64,000 nt of DNA from Pseudalkalibacillus sp051842935 (GCF_051842935.1 NZ_JBPXRR010000001.1:2480001-2544000), one strand, 5' to 3'; shown: positions 24,834 through 34,474, counted from the stretch's first letter. Made by a program: numbers and translations. Notes: generated by a model from the letters alone, not told the origin.

Positions 24834-25082
24834 ACACCAACCGAATTCGCAATCGTCAACTAGTTGTTGCTGACCTTGAGCTTTAGGAGCTGAATTTGAA
24901 TCTTGACGGAAGATCTTGTCCCCTTCAAATTCAAACCCTTCTCCCATCTCATACAAATTCCCCTGATTGGTAAATCGGATTTTTCCTATTATATCTTTGT
25001 TCAAGTACAGAGACATAGAACCTTGATCCATTTTACCGTAGACCTTATTCGTGACATCTGTTCGACGAATGTTCTGGTCCAT
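24831..25082 (-). CDS. yusG: YusG family protein (DUF2553)
   Basis: Small protein of unknown function, 83 residues from the ATG with GAAGGGTG upstream (an earlier ATG lacks a site). Segments RTDVTNKVYGKMDQGSMSLYLNKD and FEFEGDKIFRQDS fit the YusG family. It ends DDCEFGWC, with two cysteines near the C-terminus. Confidence 0.8.
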   Translation of the reverse strand: MDQNIRRTDVTNKVYGKMDQGSMSLYLNKDIIGKIRFTNQGNLYEMGEGFEFEGDKIFRQDSNSAPKAQGQQQLVDDCEFGWC

Positions 25083-25173
25083 ACTGTCACACCCTTCCAC
25101 TAGCATAATATCGTTATATTACCCAGCTGTGATGTACATGAATCTTTCTTATGTTCTGTAAGATCGCTGTATA

Positions 25174-25557
25174 TTATTCTTCGCTGACCATCTTCTGATA
25201 TCCTTCTGAATCCATCAGTTTCTCAAGTTCTGACTCATCAGACATTTCAACCACGATCATCCAAGCTTTTTCATATGGAGATTCGTTTACGAATTCAGGA
25301 CTATCTTCAAGGTCTTCGTTGATCTCAACGACTTTACCGCTAAGTGGTGCATACAATTCAGATACCGTCTTAACGGATTCTACACTCCCGAAAGGCTCGT
25401 CCACTTCAATTTCGTCGCCCACTTCTGGAAGCTCAACGAAAACGATGTCGCCAAGCTCATCTTGAGCGAATGCCGTAATCCCGATATGTGCTTTGTTTCC
25501 TTCAACTTTTACCCATTCGTGTTCTTCTGAATAACGCAGTTCCTTTGGAAATTCCAT
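25174..25557 (-). CDS. gcvH: Glycine cleavage system H protein
   Basis: Lipoyl carrier of the glycine cleavage complex; in Bacillaceae GcvH is also the entry point for protein lipoylation. 127 residues. Lipoyl lysine in FGSVESVKTVSELYAP; the flanking EWVKVEGNKAHIGITAFAQDELGDIVFVELPEVGD and YEKAWMIVVEMSDESELEKLMDSEGY are canonical. gcvT/gcvPA/gcvPB are not nearby, as in B. subtilis. Confidence 0.97.
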   Translation of the reverse strand: MEFPKELRYSEEHEWVKVEGNKAHIGITAFAQDELGDIVFVELPEVGDEIEVDEPFGSVESVKTVSELYAPLSGKVVEINEDLEDSPEFVNESPYEKAWMIVVEMSDESELEKLMDSEGYQKMVSEE

Positions 25558-25658
25558 TCTTATCCCTCCATTAGTTTCATCAGCTTCTTAAAAGGTCCAT
25601 TTCATAAAGTCCTTCTACAGTAATACTATTATAAAACAGTCCACATTCGCAATCTGTT

Positions 25659-26015
25659 CTACTTCCATGTTTGGTCGAATGTGTCCTCTTTAAACCCGAC
25701 GGTAACGTTTTCTCCATCTGTAACGATTGGTCGCTTGATCAACATGCCTTCTGAGGCAAGCAATTCCAACAACTCATCTTGTGATGCAGTTTTCATTCGT
25801 TCCTTCATGTCGAGCTCACGATATTTTTTCCCGCTCGTATTGAAGAACTTCTTCAGCTCTAAACCACTCTTTTCGTGTAGAGAAGCAAGTTCTTCTTTAG
25901 AAGGAGGGTTTTCGACGATATGTACGTTTTCATAAGAAACCCCTTGATCATCCAACCACTTTTTCGCTTTCTTACAAGTTGAACAATTAGGGTACTCATA
26001 GACCGTTAATGACAA
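25659..26015 (-). CDS. yusI: ArsC/Spx family protein YusI
   Basis: Thioredoxin-fold protein of the Spx/ArsC/MgsR family. 118 residues when started at the TTG that follows AAGGAG by 8 nt; this matches the usual family length. It has YPNCSTCKKAKKWLDD (CSTC, a CxxC redox switch) and FFNTSGKKYRELDMKERM, and KRPIVTDGENVTVGFKEDTFDQTW at the C-terminus. Could be an arsenate-reductase-like enzyme or an RNA-polymerase-binding regulator; the sequence does not decide. Confidence 0.88.
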   Translation of the reverse strand: MSLTVYEYPNCSTCKKAKKWLDDQGVSYENVHIVENPPSKEELASLHEKSGLELKKFFNTSGKKYRELDMKERMKTASQDELLELLASEGMLIKRPIVTDGENVTVGFKEDTFDQTWK

Positions 26016-26225
26016 GTTCGACACTCCTTACACTATATTCTGTATTTTCTAAAAGAGCTCAGTTCCATTCTATCATAAACCTCCTGAGAATACGCATTCA
26101 AGCTCAGGCTGGTTCATTTTATCCTATATCATCATTTCGTATTCCATATTGACGGTTCTATTGAAGCTTTTTTCTACATTTATTAGTAGAGACAATAGAG
26201 ACAAGCTACTTAAAGGAGAGTGCTC

Positions 26226-26879
26226 ATGCTTGCTACGATATCCAGCTACATCATTCTAGGGCTTTCCATTGCAGCTCCAATCGGTCCGATCAATATTGAA
26301 ATCATCAAAAGAGGATTATTATATGGATTTTGGGCTGCATTACTGGTTGGTGCTGGCGGCATTTCCTCTGATCTTATCCTAATGGCCCTGATGTTCTTCG
26401 GGCTCTCACATATCATGACCTTCGTTTGGGTCAAAATTGCATTGACCTTGCTCGGTTGTTTCATTTTGATCCAATCCGGCTTGAACAATTTGAGAATGAC
26501 CGCTTGGATGGAAAATGGGGAGAATCCTGAGCAGCGGAATGGGCAAGTAAATGCTCGTTCCTATTTGTCCGGTATGACGATTGCAGCATCGAACCCGATG
26601 AACTTGCTTTTCTGGCTTGGAATTTATGGATCAGTGTTAAGCGGGGTCCTTCAAGAAAGCAATCACCTCCATGCGTTTCTAGTGAGCAGTCTCGTTTTCA
26701 TCGGTATTGGCTTGTGGAATTTAAACCTGGCGTTCACGGTTCATTTTGGACGGTTGTTAATGAATACTCGGATCATGAAAGGAGTAAACATCGTTGCCAG
26801 CTTTGTTTTGATCGGATTTGGCATCAAGTTCGGCTGGATCGGGGTAACAGAGTTGGTTTCGGAACTAGGTTGGGTGTGA
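26226..26879 (+). CDS. LysE family amino acid exporter
   Basis: RhtB/LysE-type membrane exporter, 217 residues with six hydrophobic segments. N-terminal GLSIAAPIGPINIEIIKRGLLYGFWAALLVGAGGISSD carries the family PxGP motif, and SGMTIAASNPMNLLFWLGIYGSVL the second conserved block. AAAGGAGA lies 6 nt before the ATG. Monocistronic, transcribed away from yusI. The exported substrate cannot be deduced. Confidence 0.88.
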   Translation: MLATISSYIILGLSIAAPIGPINIEIIKRGLLYGFWAALLVGAGGISSDLILMALMFFGLSHIMTFVWVKIALTLLGCFILIQSGLNNLRMTAWMENGENPEQRNGQVNARSYLSGMTIAASNPMNLLFWLGIYGSVLSGVLQESNHLHAFLVSSLVFIGIGLWNLNLAFTVHFGRLLMNTRIMKGVNIVASFVLIGFGIKFGWIGVTELVSELGWV

Positions 26880-26891
26880 ACATTTGCTACA

Positions 26892-26975
26892 ACTTGTGGA
26901 ATTTTAGCCTCGACTTATGGAACTTTCGTCTCCACTTGGGGAACTTTCACATCAACTTGGGGAATTTAATTCCTT
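26892..26975 (+). repeat. Four tandem 21-bp repeats
   Basis: Four units of exactly 21 bp, each starting ACTTRNGGAAYTTT: ACTTGTGGAATTTT, ACTTATGGAACTTT, ACTTGGGGAACTTT and ACTTGGGGAATTTA, with more variable last seven bases. They lie just behind the LysE stop codon and before the fadE terminator. If translated in one frame they give a heptad LWNFxLx, but no start signal supports a gene. Confidence 0.8.
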
Positions 26976-26995
26976 CTTACTACTCATCGCCCATT

Positions 26996-27029
26996 GAAAA
27001 AAGGTCCTCCATTCGGGGAGGACCTTTTT
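26996..27029. terminator. Bidirectional terminator of the fadNAE operon
   Basis: Stem AAGGTCCTCC/GGGGAGGACCTT around ATTC, with A-run and T-run on opposite sides. Confidence 0.85.
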
Positions 27030-27081
27030 CGAGAGAGTTTGTTTTTCAAATAGGAAAAGAGAGAGTTTTCATTAATAGTTG

Positions 27082-28866
27082 TTAAACGACGTATCTTTCT
27101 TCTTCCAACAACACTTCAGCAATTTCACGCTTCTTTTTCACAACATTAACTGGCGTGTAACGCGTCAACTTCTTCAATGCGGAAAGCATCATACGTAGCT
27201 GATCTCCATCTTCAATGGCAACGATGGATTCTTTCGCATGCGCTTCAATACGCTCAAATGCTTCCTGACAATAGACTTCCGTTAACAAGATCTTTTGCTT
27301 CGCTTTTTCAGCACCGACTTTTTGAATCGCTTTTTCCGTACGCAATACGACCGACTCGATTGCATACGCTTCACTTACGATGTCAGCTACGTTCGAAAGC
27401 ACTTCTTGTTCATGCTCCAGCTTTTCTCCGTATTTCTGTACACCCAGTCCAGCAATCATCAAGAAAATCTTCTTCGCGTTCTTGATGAACTGTTTTTCTT
27501 GTGCGAGCGGCTCGTTATCCAACTCTTCAGGCATGAGCATCATCAACTCGTTCTGAAGCTCTGTCGCTTTTTGAAGAAGTGGCAATTCACCTTTCATCGC
27601 TTTTCTTAACAACGTACCTGGTACCAATAGACGGTTGATTTCATTCGTACCCTCGAAGATTCGGTTGATACGGGAGTCACGGTACATATTCTCGACTTCA
27701 TACTCGGACATGAAGCCATATCCACCGTGGATCTGAACTGCTTCATCAACCACATAGTCCAACACTTCGGAAGCGAAGACCTTGTTCAATGAACATTCAA
27801 TCGCGTACTCCGCAATCCCCTTCGCTAACAATGAGCCGTCCTTCTGCTCTTCTGCTGACAGGACACCCAGTCGATCCTCGTACATGCCGACTGTACGATA
27901 GACAGAGCTTTCTGCCGCATAAGATTTCGCAGCCATTGTCGCTAATTTCTCTTGAATCAATGTGAAACGAGAGATCGGTTGCTTGAACTGTTGGCGCTCA
28001 TTCGCATATTTAATTGAGACTTCAAGTGCACGTTTTGCTGCCCCTACACAGCCAACGGCAAGCTTGTAACGTCCGATGTTCAAAATGTTGAATGCGATGA
28101 CGTGTCCGCGTCCTGCATCACCTAACAAGTTTTCTTTCGGTACGTACGCATCTTCTAAAATCAACGTACGAGTAGATGAACCTTTGATTCCCATTTTCTT
28201 TTCTTCTGGACCTGTGGATACGCCTTCGAACTCACGCTCGACGATGAAAGCGGAGAACTTGTCGCCATCGATCTTCGCGTATACGACGAATACATCTGCG
28301 AACGCAGAGTTCGTGATCCACTGCTTTTCACCGTTCAAGATGTAATGGGTTCCAGCGTCGTTCAACTTGGCAACGGTTTTTGCACCTAGTGCATCAGATC
28401 CTGAACCTGGCTCAGTCAGTGCATACGCTGCAATACGCTTACCACTTGAAAGATCCGGCAAATACTTTTGCTTCTGCTCTTCATTTCCGAACAATACAAT
28501 CGGTAAAGATCCAATCCCGACATGTGCTCCGTAACTGAGTGAGAACGAGCGAGCTCTCGAGAATTTCTCTGTAATCAGAGAAGAACTAATCTTATCAAGT
28601 GCCAATCCACCATACTCTTCAGGAACATCCGCACCTAGTAGTCCTAACTCTCCCGCTTTCGTCAACAAGTTACGTGAAATATCAAACTCGTGATTCTCAA
28701 TCTTCTCAAGCTGAGGGACGACTTCCTTTACGACAAAATCCTCTGTCGTTTTCCCCATCATGATTTGTTCATCGGTAAAATCTTCAGGCGTGTAGACGTT
28801 TTGCGCCTCCACTTCCTCCACTAGAAAACTTCCGCCTTTTGCTGCTTTTTCAACACTGCTCGACAT
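27082..28866 (-). CDS. fadE: Acyl-CoA dehydrogenase FadE
   Basis: FAD-dependent acyl-CoA dehydrogenase, first oxidation step of fatty-acid beta-oxidation. 594 residues, the long FadE form with a C-terminal extension of about 180 residues. Family motifs: GLLGADVPEEYGGLALD, AYALTEPGSGSDA, KQWITNSAFADVFVVYAK, QFKQPISRFTLIQEKLA, and DEAVQIHGGYGFMSEYEVENMYRDSRINRIFEGTNEINR with the catalytic-base region. Last gene of fadNAE, 15 bp downstream of fadA. Confidence 0.96.
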   Translation of the reverse strand: MSSSVEKAAKGGSFLVEEVEAQNVYTPEDFTDEQIMMGKTTEDFVVKEVVPQLEKIENHEFDISRNLLTKAGELGLLGADVPEEYGGLALDKISSSLITEKFSRARSFSLSYGAHVGIGSLPIVLFGNEEQKQKYLPDLSSGKRIAAYALTEPGSGSDALGAKTVAKLNDAGTHYILNGEKQWITNSAFADVFVVYAKIDGDKFSAFIVEREFEGVSTGPEEKKMGIKGSSTRTLILEDAYVPKENLLGDAGRGHVIAFNILNIGRYKLAVGCVGAAKRALEVSIKYANERQQFKQPISRFTLIQEKLATMAAKSYAAESSVYRTVGMYEDRLGVLSAEEQKDGSLLAKGIAEYAIECSLNKVFASEVLDYVVDEAVQIHGGYGFMSEYEVENMYRDSRINRIFEGTNEINRLLVPGTLLRKAMKGELPLLQKATELQNELMMLMPEELDNEPLAQEKQFIKNAKKIFLMIAGLGVQKYGEKLEHEQEVLSNVADIVSEAYAIESVVLRTEKAIQKVGAEKAKQKILLTEVYCQEAFERIEAHAKESIVAIEDGDQLRMMLSALKKLTRYTPVNVVKKKREIAEVLLEEERYVV

Positions 28867-28881
28867 AGGTTTTACCTCCCT

Positions 28882-30060
28882 TTACTGAATTAATTCGAAT
28901 ACACCAGCGGCACCCATTCCGCCACCGATACACATCGTCACAACACCAAACTGTTCATTTCTGCGAATCATTTCATGCATCAAAGTCAACGTAAGCTTCG
29001 CGCCACTGCATCCTAGTGGATGACCTAATGCGATTGCTCCACCATTGACGTTCACCTTCTCCTCATCTAATCCGAGATGTCGGATCACCTGGATGGATTG
29101 GGAAGCGAAGGCTTCATTCAGTTCGAACAATCCAATGTCCGACTGTTCCAAACCAGCGAGCTTCAAGGCTTTCGGTATCGCTTCAATCGGTCCGACACCC
29201 ATGATTTCCGGTGCGACACCTGCTACCGCAAACGAACGGAACTTCAGGATCGGCTTCAATCCTTCCGCTTCTGCTTTTTCACGGTTCATAACGAGTACGG
29301 AAGCTGCTCCATCACTCATTTGAGAGGAGTTTCCTGCCGTAACGCTACCTTTCGGCGAAAAGGCTGGTCGTAATTTCCCAAGCACCTCGAGGGATGTATC
29401 CGCTCGGACACCTTCGTCCTTTGAAAACGTCATCATTTTTTCTTGCAATTTATTGTTTTCATCCACCCAGCGTTTTGCTACTTCAACCGGTACGACCTCA
29501 TCATCAAACTTACCTTCAGAAATCGCTTTGGCTGCTCGTTGGTGGCTGCGTAATGCAAATTGATCTTGATCTTCGCGTGAAATTTCGAATCGTTTAGCGA
29601 CTTCTTCTGCTGTATACCCCATTCCCATGTAGTACTCCGGTCGGGAATCGAGCAATTTCACGTTCGGCTTCACGACGTGACCCGGAACAGGAACGAGACT
29701 CATCGACTCTGCTCCTCCAGCGATGATCGAATTCGCATGGCCGATCATAATCCGCTCCGCGCCGTATGCGATACTTTGCAAACCAGAGGAACAATAACGG
29801 TTGATCGTAATGGCCGGAACATTGTCTGGAAGACCAGCCAATCCACCGATCAAGCGAGCCATGTTCATCCCTTGTTCCGCTTCTGGAATGGAACAACCCA
29901 TAATCAGGTCATCAATCGGTCCATCATATCCTCCTGCCCTTTTAAGTGTTTCTTTTACCGTAAGAGCTCCGAGGTCATCCGGACGCACATTGGCGAGCGT
30001 CCCTTTCTTCGCTTTTCCGACAGGTGTTCTTGCACCTGCCACAATCACTGCTTCTTGCAT
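28882..30060 (-). CDS. fadA: Acetyl-CoA acyltransferase (3-ketoacyl-CoA thiolase) FadA
   Basis: Thiolase cleaving 3-ketoacyl-CoA, last step of beta-oxidation. 392 residues from the ATG placed 7 nt after AGGAGG. Catalytic cysteine in NRYCSSGLQSIAYGAERI, histidine in GGAIALGHPLGCSGAKL, second cysteine in VTMCIGGGMGAAGVFE. Between fadN and fadE with short gaps. Confidence 0.96.
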   Translation of the reverse strand: MQEAVIVAGARTPVGKAKKGTLANVRPDDLGALTVKETLKRAGGYDGPIDDLIMGCSIPEAEQGMNMARLIGGLAGLPDNVPAITINRYCSSGLQSIAYGAERIMIGHANSIIAGGAESMSLVPVPGHVVKPNVKLLDSRPEYYMGMGYTAEEVAKRFEISREDQDQFALRSHQRAAKAISEGKFDDEVVPVEVAKRWVDENNKLQEKMMTFSKDEGVRADTSLEVLGKLRPAFSPKGSVTAGNSSQMSDGAASVLVMNREKAEAEGLKPILKFRSFAVAGVAPEIMGVGPIEAIPKALKLAGLEQSDIGLFELNEAFASQSIQVIRHLGLDEEKVNVNGGAIALGHPLGCSGAKLTLTLMHEMIRRNEQFGVVTMCIGGGMGAAGVFELIQ

Positions 30061-30072
30061 CTTCACCCCTCC

Positions 30073-32469
30073 TTAGTTGCGTAATGGCTTTCCTTTGACG
30101 AGCATATGTTGCATCCGTTGTTGAGTTAGCGGTTCTCCAGCCAAACTCAAGAATGCTTCCCGTTCAAGGTCGAGTAGATACTGTTCATCGACGAGCGTTC
30201 CTTCAGGTACGTTTCCACCTGCGATGACATACGCTAATTTTTTCGCGATTTTCAAATCATGATCGGATATCATGTTTCCAAATTTCATCGTTTGTGCACC
30301 GAGATACATCGTTGCATAACCTGCTTCACCAGCAACAGGGATCAATTTACGCTGTGGCGGACGGTATCCTCTGTTGAAGAGTGACAAGACTTGTTGCTTC
30401 GCATCATAAATGAGGTGATCCCCATTCACGCTGATTCCGTCTTGTGGTCGTAAGAATCCAGCTTCCTTCGCTTCGTGAGCTGATGTAGAAACCTTCGCCA
30501 TTGCAATCGATTCAAACGTCTGAATGGCGATTTTCTGCAAGTCCGGCTTCACATCTTTCGGTACTTGATCCAACAAGCGTGTGTAGAGTTCTTTGTTTCC
30601 ACCACCGCCAGGGATGATACCGACACCGACTTCGACTAGACCCATATACGTTTCAAATGAAGCTTGTAGGCCAGCTGCTGGTAGGGATACTTCCGTACCA
30701 CCGCCGAGTGTCATGTTAAACGGCGCTACTACGACCGGTTTGGCACTGTAACGGACTCTCGCCATCGTTTGTTGGAATTGACGGACCATGTAGTCAAGCT
30801 CGAAGAAGTTATCGTCCTGCGCTTCCATCATGATCAGCATCAAGTTCGCACCGACACAGAAGTTTTTCCCCTGGTTACCAATCACGAGTCCTTTGTAATT
30901 CTGCTCGACCTCATCAATCGCATAATGGATCATTTGAATGATATCCGGACCGATCGCATTGTTTTGCGAGTGGAATTCGAGTAGAGCGACACCATCACCG
31001 ATATCGATGAGGCTTGCACCCGTATTCTTCTTGATGACGCGGTCTTCATTTTTCAAACGGTGCAATCGAATGACCTTTTCATTTTCATTCGCTTTCGTGT
31101 GTTCACCTTTATGGTAGAACTCGATATCTGTACCGGCCTGCTTATAGAAGGATTTTTCTCCAGCTTCAAGCATTTCGGTAACCCAGCCTGGAATCGTTTC
31201 GCCTTCCTTTTTCATCCGTTCGACGGATTTCTCAAGACCGATCGCATCCCACGTTTCAAACGGACCAAGTTCCCAGCCGAATCCCCATTTCATCGCGTCA
31301 TCGATTGCTTTGATGTCATCCGCAATTTCGTACGCTTTTTCCGCTGAATAGAGAAGGACTGGTTTCAAGATCGACCAAACGAGCTGTCCTGCGCGGTCAT
31401 CTGCATATACAAGCGCTTTCAATTTATCCGACATCGTCTTCGCCTGCTTGCTCATTTCGACGGATGCGGTTTTCAGCTTCTTCCGTGGTCCGTATTCGAG
31501 CGTATCAGGATCCAGCTCTAAGATTTCACTTTTTCCACTGGACTTCTGTTTTAAATAGAAGCCTTGGCCGCTCTTGCTTCCGATCCATCCCTTTTCATTC
31601 ATCTTCTTCATGAACTCAGGGACATCGAAAACGGCTTTCTCATCGCCTTCCACCTGATCATACACATTACCTGCAACGTGGATGAACGTATCTAGTCCGA
31701 CAACATCGAGGGTACGGAACGTCGCACTTTTCGGGCGTCCGATCGCAGGACCCGTGACTGAATCCACCTCACCGACCGAGTAACCGTTCTTCACCATTTC
31801 TTGAACCGTTACGAGTAACCCATACGTTCCAATTCGGTTCGCGATGAAGTTCGGAGTATCTTTCGCTTCGACAACCCCTTTACCAAGTACATCCTCACCA
31901 AACTGGTTGATGAATTGGAGGACTTCAGGCTTCGTCTCGCTCGTCGGTATCACTTCTAAAAGTTTCAAGTAACGAGGCGGATTGAAAAAGTGTGTTCCTA
32001 AGAAGTGGGCTTTGAAATCTTCACTTCTTCCTTCTGCCATCGCATTGATTGAGATACCTGATGTGTTCGAACTGATGATGGTTCCAGGCTTTCTGTACTG
32101 TTCAACCTGTTCATAAACCTTCTTTTTGATGTCTAGATTCTCTACGACAACCTCGATGATCCAATCCACTTCACCAAGCTTCTCTAGATCATCCTCCAGG
32201 TTTCCTGTTTCAATCATCTGAATATGCTCCTTGGAACTGAGCGGAGCTGGCTTCTGCTTCAACAGCTTTTGTTTCGCCGTTTCAGCGAGCTTGTTACGGA
32301 CTGCTGGATGTTCCAGCGTGAGCCCTTTCGCTTTTTCTTTTTCGTCCAGTTCTCTTGGGACAATATCCAAAAGGATACTCGGAATTCCAACATTGGCTAG
32401 ATGTGCTGCAATTCCTGACCCCATCACGCCTGAACCGATTACTGCTACCTTACGAATCTGGTAAGACAT
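30073..32469 (-). CDS. fadN: 3-hydroxyacyl-CoA dehydrogenase / enoyl-CoA hydratase FadN
   Basis: Bifunctional beta-oxidation enzyme, 798 residues. The N-terminal NAD-binding domain starts VAVIGSGVMGSGIAAHLANVG; the dehydrogenase signature DTPNFIANRIG and HFFNPPRYLKLLE follow, then a second C-terminal dehydrogenase domain to about residue 450. The enoyl-CoA hydratase domain (about 480-680) has the oxyanion-hole GNQGKNFCVGANL and FNMTLGGGTE blocks. GGAGG precedes the ATG. First gene of fadNAE, with a FadR operator overlapping the leader. Confidence 0.96.
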   Translation of the reverse strand: MSYQIRKVAVIGSGVMGSGIAAHLANVGIPSILLDIVPRELDEKEKAKGLTLEHPAVRNKLAETAKQKLLKQKPAPLSSKEHIQMIETGNLEDDLEKLGEVDWIIEVVVENLDIKKKVYEQVEQYRKPGTIISSNTSGISINAMAEGRSEDFKAHFLGTHFFNPPRYLKLLEVIPTSETKPEVLQFINQFGEDVLGKGVVEAKDTPNFIANRIGTYGLLVTVQEMVKNGYSVGEVDSVTGPAIGRPKSATFRTLDVVGLDTFIHVAGNVYDQVEGDEKAVFDVPEFMKKMNEKGWIGSKSGQGFYLKQKSSGKSEILELDPDTLEYGPRKKLKTASVEMSKQAKTMSDKLKALVYADDRAGQLVWSILKPVLLYSAEKAYEIADDIKAIDDAMKWGFGWELGPFETWDAIGLEKSVERMKKEGETIPGWVTEMLEAGEKSFYKQAGTDIEFYHKGEHTKANENEKVIRLHRLKNEDRVIKKNTGASLIDIGDGVALLEFHSQNNAIGPDIIQMIHYAIDEVEQNYKGLVIGNQGKNFCVGANLMLIMMEAQDDNFFELDYMVRQFQQTMARVRYSAKPVVVAPFNMTLGGGTEVSLPAAGLQASFETYMGLVEVGVGIIPGGGGNKELYTRLLDQVPKDVKPDLQKIAIQTFESIAMAKVSTSAHEAKEAGFLRPQDGISVNGDHLIYDAKQQVLSLFNRGYRPPQRKLIPVAGEAGYATMYLGAQTMKFGNMISDHDLKIAKKLAYVIAGGNVPEGTLVDEQYLLDLEREAFLSLAGEPLTQQRMQHMLVKGKPLRN

Positions 32470-32485
32470 GTTGTACCTCCTTTAT

Positions 32486-32505
32486 ATGAATGAATACTCA
32501 TTCAT
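32486..32505. promoter_or_regulatory. FadR operator upstream of fadN
   Basis: The palindrome ATGAATGA-ATAC-TCATTCAT fits the B. subtilis FadR consensus (ATGAATGANTANTCATTCAT) without a mismatch. It lies 17 bp before the fadN start codon, where bound FadR would block transcription until long-chain acyl-CoA releases it. fadR itself is not in the window. Confidence 0.88.
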
Positions 32506-32622
32506 TTTTTCTGCAAAAAATAGAACTTACTAAAATAAGTGGTCTCACTAACTACTATAAAAAAACAAAAGCAATTTCGCAATACAAATTTCTGAAAATT
32601 TCTATGATTTTGTCTAATTTGT

Positions 32623-33138
32623 TCAGGATTCCTTGCTATAGGGGCTTTCCACTCGAATTTTCTCTAAAATTTCTTTGATTTGCTCCAAATGGCGACGTTC
32701 GTGATAGCCGATGAAATCGAGCCACTGCTTCAACTGCATGAAACCGAATATCGGGTGTTTGAAAGAGCGTTTTTCCAGAATCGTCGGGTCCTCTACTCTT
32801 TCCAACACGTGGAACAGGTATCCTCTAGACTTCTCCAAAGCTATTTTAGCTTCCGTTAAGCTCTTGTATTGTCCAGTTGGGCGGACATATTCCGGCGCTT
32901 CTACTGCAGGGGATCTTTTGGCTGAACGATAAACAGGGTGTTCCTCAATTTCTCGATCTTTCCCTTCATTCAGTTGATTTTCGAATTGATTGGCAATCAC
33001 GCGCTCAATCAACACAAGATGTTCAAGCACCTCTAAAATCGTCCAAGTGTCTGAAGAGACTTGGGCGTGGCTTAACTCTTCCGGAATTTCATTAACGACA
33101 TCGAGCAGTTCCTGTCTTCCTGACTCTAATACAGACAT
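32623..33138 (-). CDS. DinB family putative metal-dependent hydrolase
   Basis: Four-helix-bundle protein of the DinB/YfiT superfamily, 171 residues. The start MSVLESGRQELL has AAAGGAGG 8 nt upstream; the 47-codon longer frame has no such site. Likely metal ligands are histidines in EVLEHLVLIERV and GYHERRHLEQI, the usual three-histidine arrangement. Family members include bacillithiol transferases and enzymes of unknown activity; which applies here cannot be told. Confidence 0.82.
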   Translation of the reverse strand: MSVLESGRQELLDVVNEIPEELSHAQVSSDTWTILEVLEHLVLIERVIANQFENQLNEGKDREIEEHPVYRSAKRSPAVEAPEYVRPTGQYKSLTEAKIALEKSRGYLFHVLERVEDPTILEKRSFKHPIFGFMQLKQWLDFIGYHERRHLEQIKEILEKIRVESPYSKES

Positions 33139-33281
33139 CGGTATTCCTCCTTTAAAAAGAATCCTACTTACCTTCCATATTCGACAGGGCCCGCTCCATT
33201 CTCCTTCAAAATGGTTACAATATCTTATGCTGGAAATGATGAAGTGATGAAAGACAAGAACCATACGCTCTCCATCCATAA

Positions 33282-33318
33282 AAAAATAGAGTGCCTATCG
33301 TATAGATGGCACTCTATC
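33282..33318 (-). terminator. Terminator after the proline dehydrogenase gene
   Basis: Stem ATAGAGTGCC/GGCACTCTAT with T7 run on the minus strand. Confidence 0.85.
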
Positions 33319-33331
33319 AAATGATCCATAT

Positions 33332-34249
33332 TTACTTTCCGAAGATGCCTTTCAGTACGAAAGCGACGTTCGCTGGACGTTCTGCCAGTCGACGCATGAA
33401 GTATCCATACCAGTCTTTTCCGTATGGTACGTAGACTCTCATCGTGTAACCTTCATCACGTAATTTACGCTGCGCATCGATGCGAATACCATAAAGCATT
33501 TGGAATTCGAATTGATCAAGCGGGATGTTATGCTCTTTGACGAGTTCTTTCGTGTAAGCGATCATCGCATCATCGTGAGTTGCAATTGCCGTATAGTTGC
33601 CATTCAACAAATGCATCTTGATGATTTTTTTGAAGTTCTCATCCACGTCTTTTTTCTGAGGGAACGCAACGCTTGGAGATTCCTTATAGGCCCCTTTTAC
33701 CAATCGAAGATTCGGATTCAATGAATCCAGGTCCTGAATATCTTCAACGGTACGATACAGATAAGATTGCAGAACTGTACCGATATTATCGTATTGAGAC
33801 TTCAATTCTTTGAAAATATCAATTGTCGCCTGACAACGCGCTTCATCCTCCATATCAATCGTTACGAAAACATCGTAGCTATCTGCCACTTCCATGATTC
33901 GCTTCATATTTCGAATAACAAGCTCGCGACTGATATCGAGTCCCATGGATGTCAATTTCAATGACAGCTGGGAATTGAGCCCTTGATTCGCAATGGATTT
34001 AATCGCTTCTATACAATGATTCGTCATCTCGTTCGTTTCTTCTTCATTGTCTACGAACTCTCCGAGATGGTCGATTGTAACCTCGAGCCCTTCCTCATTC
34101 AGCTTGCGAATCGTCTCTAGAGTACTTTCCAGAGAAGCACCTGCTACAAAACGGCCTGCACCGAAACGAAGCCCATACTTTTTCGCCATTTTGGTAGCGA
34201 CTTTATTTTTACCCATGAATAAGAAGAAATTTTTCAAAATTTGTTCCAT
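33332..34249 (-). CDS. putB: Proline dehydrogenase
   Basis: FAD-dependent TIM-barrel enzyme oxidising proline to pyrroline-5-carboxylate. 305 residues, the monofunctional Gram-positive type (PutB/FadM; yusM position). Motifs: VTIDHLGEFV, DISRELVIRNMKRIMEVADSYDVFVTIDMED, VLQSYLYRT, LRLVKGAYKE, TAIATHDDAMI, FEFQMLYGIR and RVYVPYGKDWYGYFMRRLAERPANVAFV, which include flavin- and proline-binding arginines. Good GGGGGGATT upstream. The partner P5C dehydrogenase is not adjacent. Confidence 0.93.
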   Translation of the reverse strand: MEQILKNFFLFMGKNKVATKMAKKYGLRFGAGRFVAGASLESTLETIRKLNEEGLEVTIDHLGEFVDNEEETNEMTNHCIEAIKSIANQGLNSQLSLKLTSMGLDISRELVIRNMKRIMEVADSYDVFVTIDMEDEARCQATIDIFKELKSQYDNIGTVLQSYLYRTVEDIQDLDSLNPNLRLVKGAYKESPSVAFPQKKDVDENFKKIIKMHLLNGNYTAIATHDDAMIAYTKELVKEHNIPLDQFEFQMLYGIRIDAQRKLRDEGYTMRVYVPYGKDWYGYFMRRLAERPANVAFVLKGIFGK

Positions 34250-34474
34250 GACAAGAATCCCCCTATACTGAAAACGGATACAAAAAAATAGGTACTATAT
34301 ATATGAACGTTTAGGAAATAAGTTAAACTTCTTACCGTATTTTATCATCTTTTCGACAACATTTTTACTTTTTTCAAAATTTAATTTTTTCCTTTTTTCT
34401 ATAGTATATGAGTTGTAATGATGGTGTGTAAGGTGTAAAATTACACCAAATCTTTCCGTGAGAGGTAAACAACC

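Noticed and set aside
26714..27085. 123-codon plus-strand frame containing heptads LWNFxLx
   Set aside because: Begins inside the LysE gene in another frame and runs through the 21-bp repeats and a terminator; no start signal.
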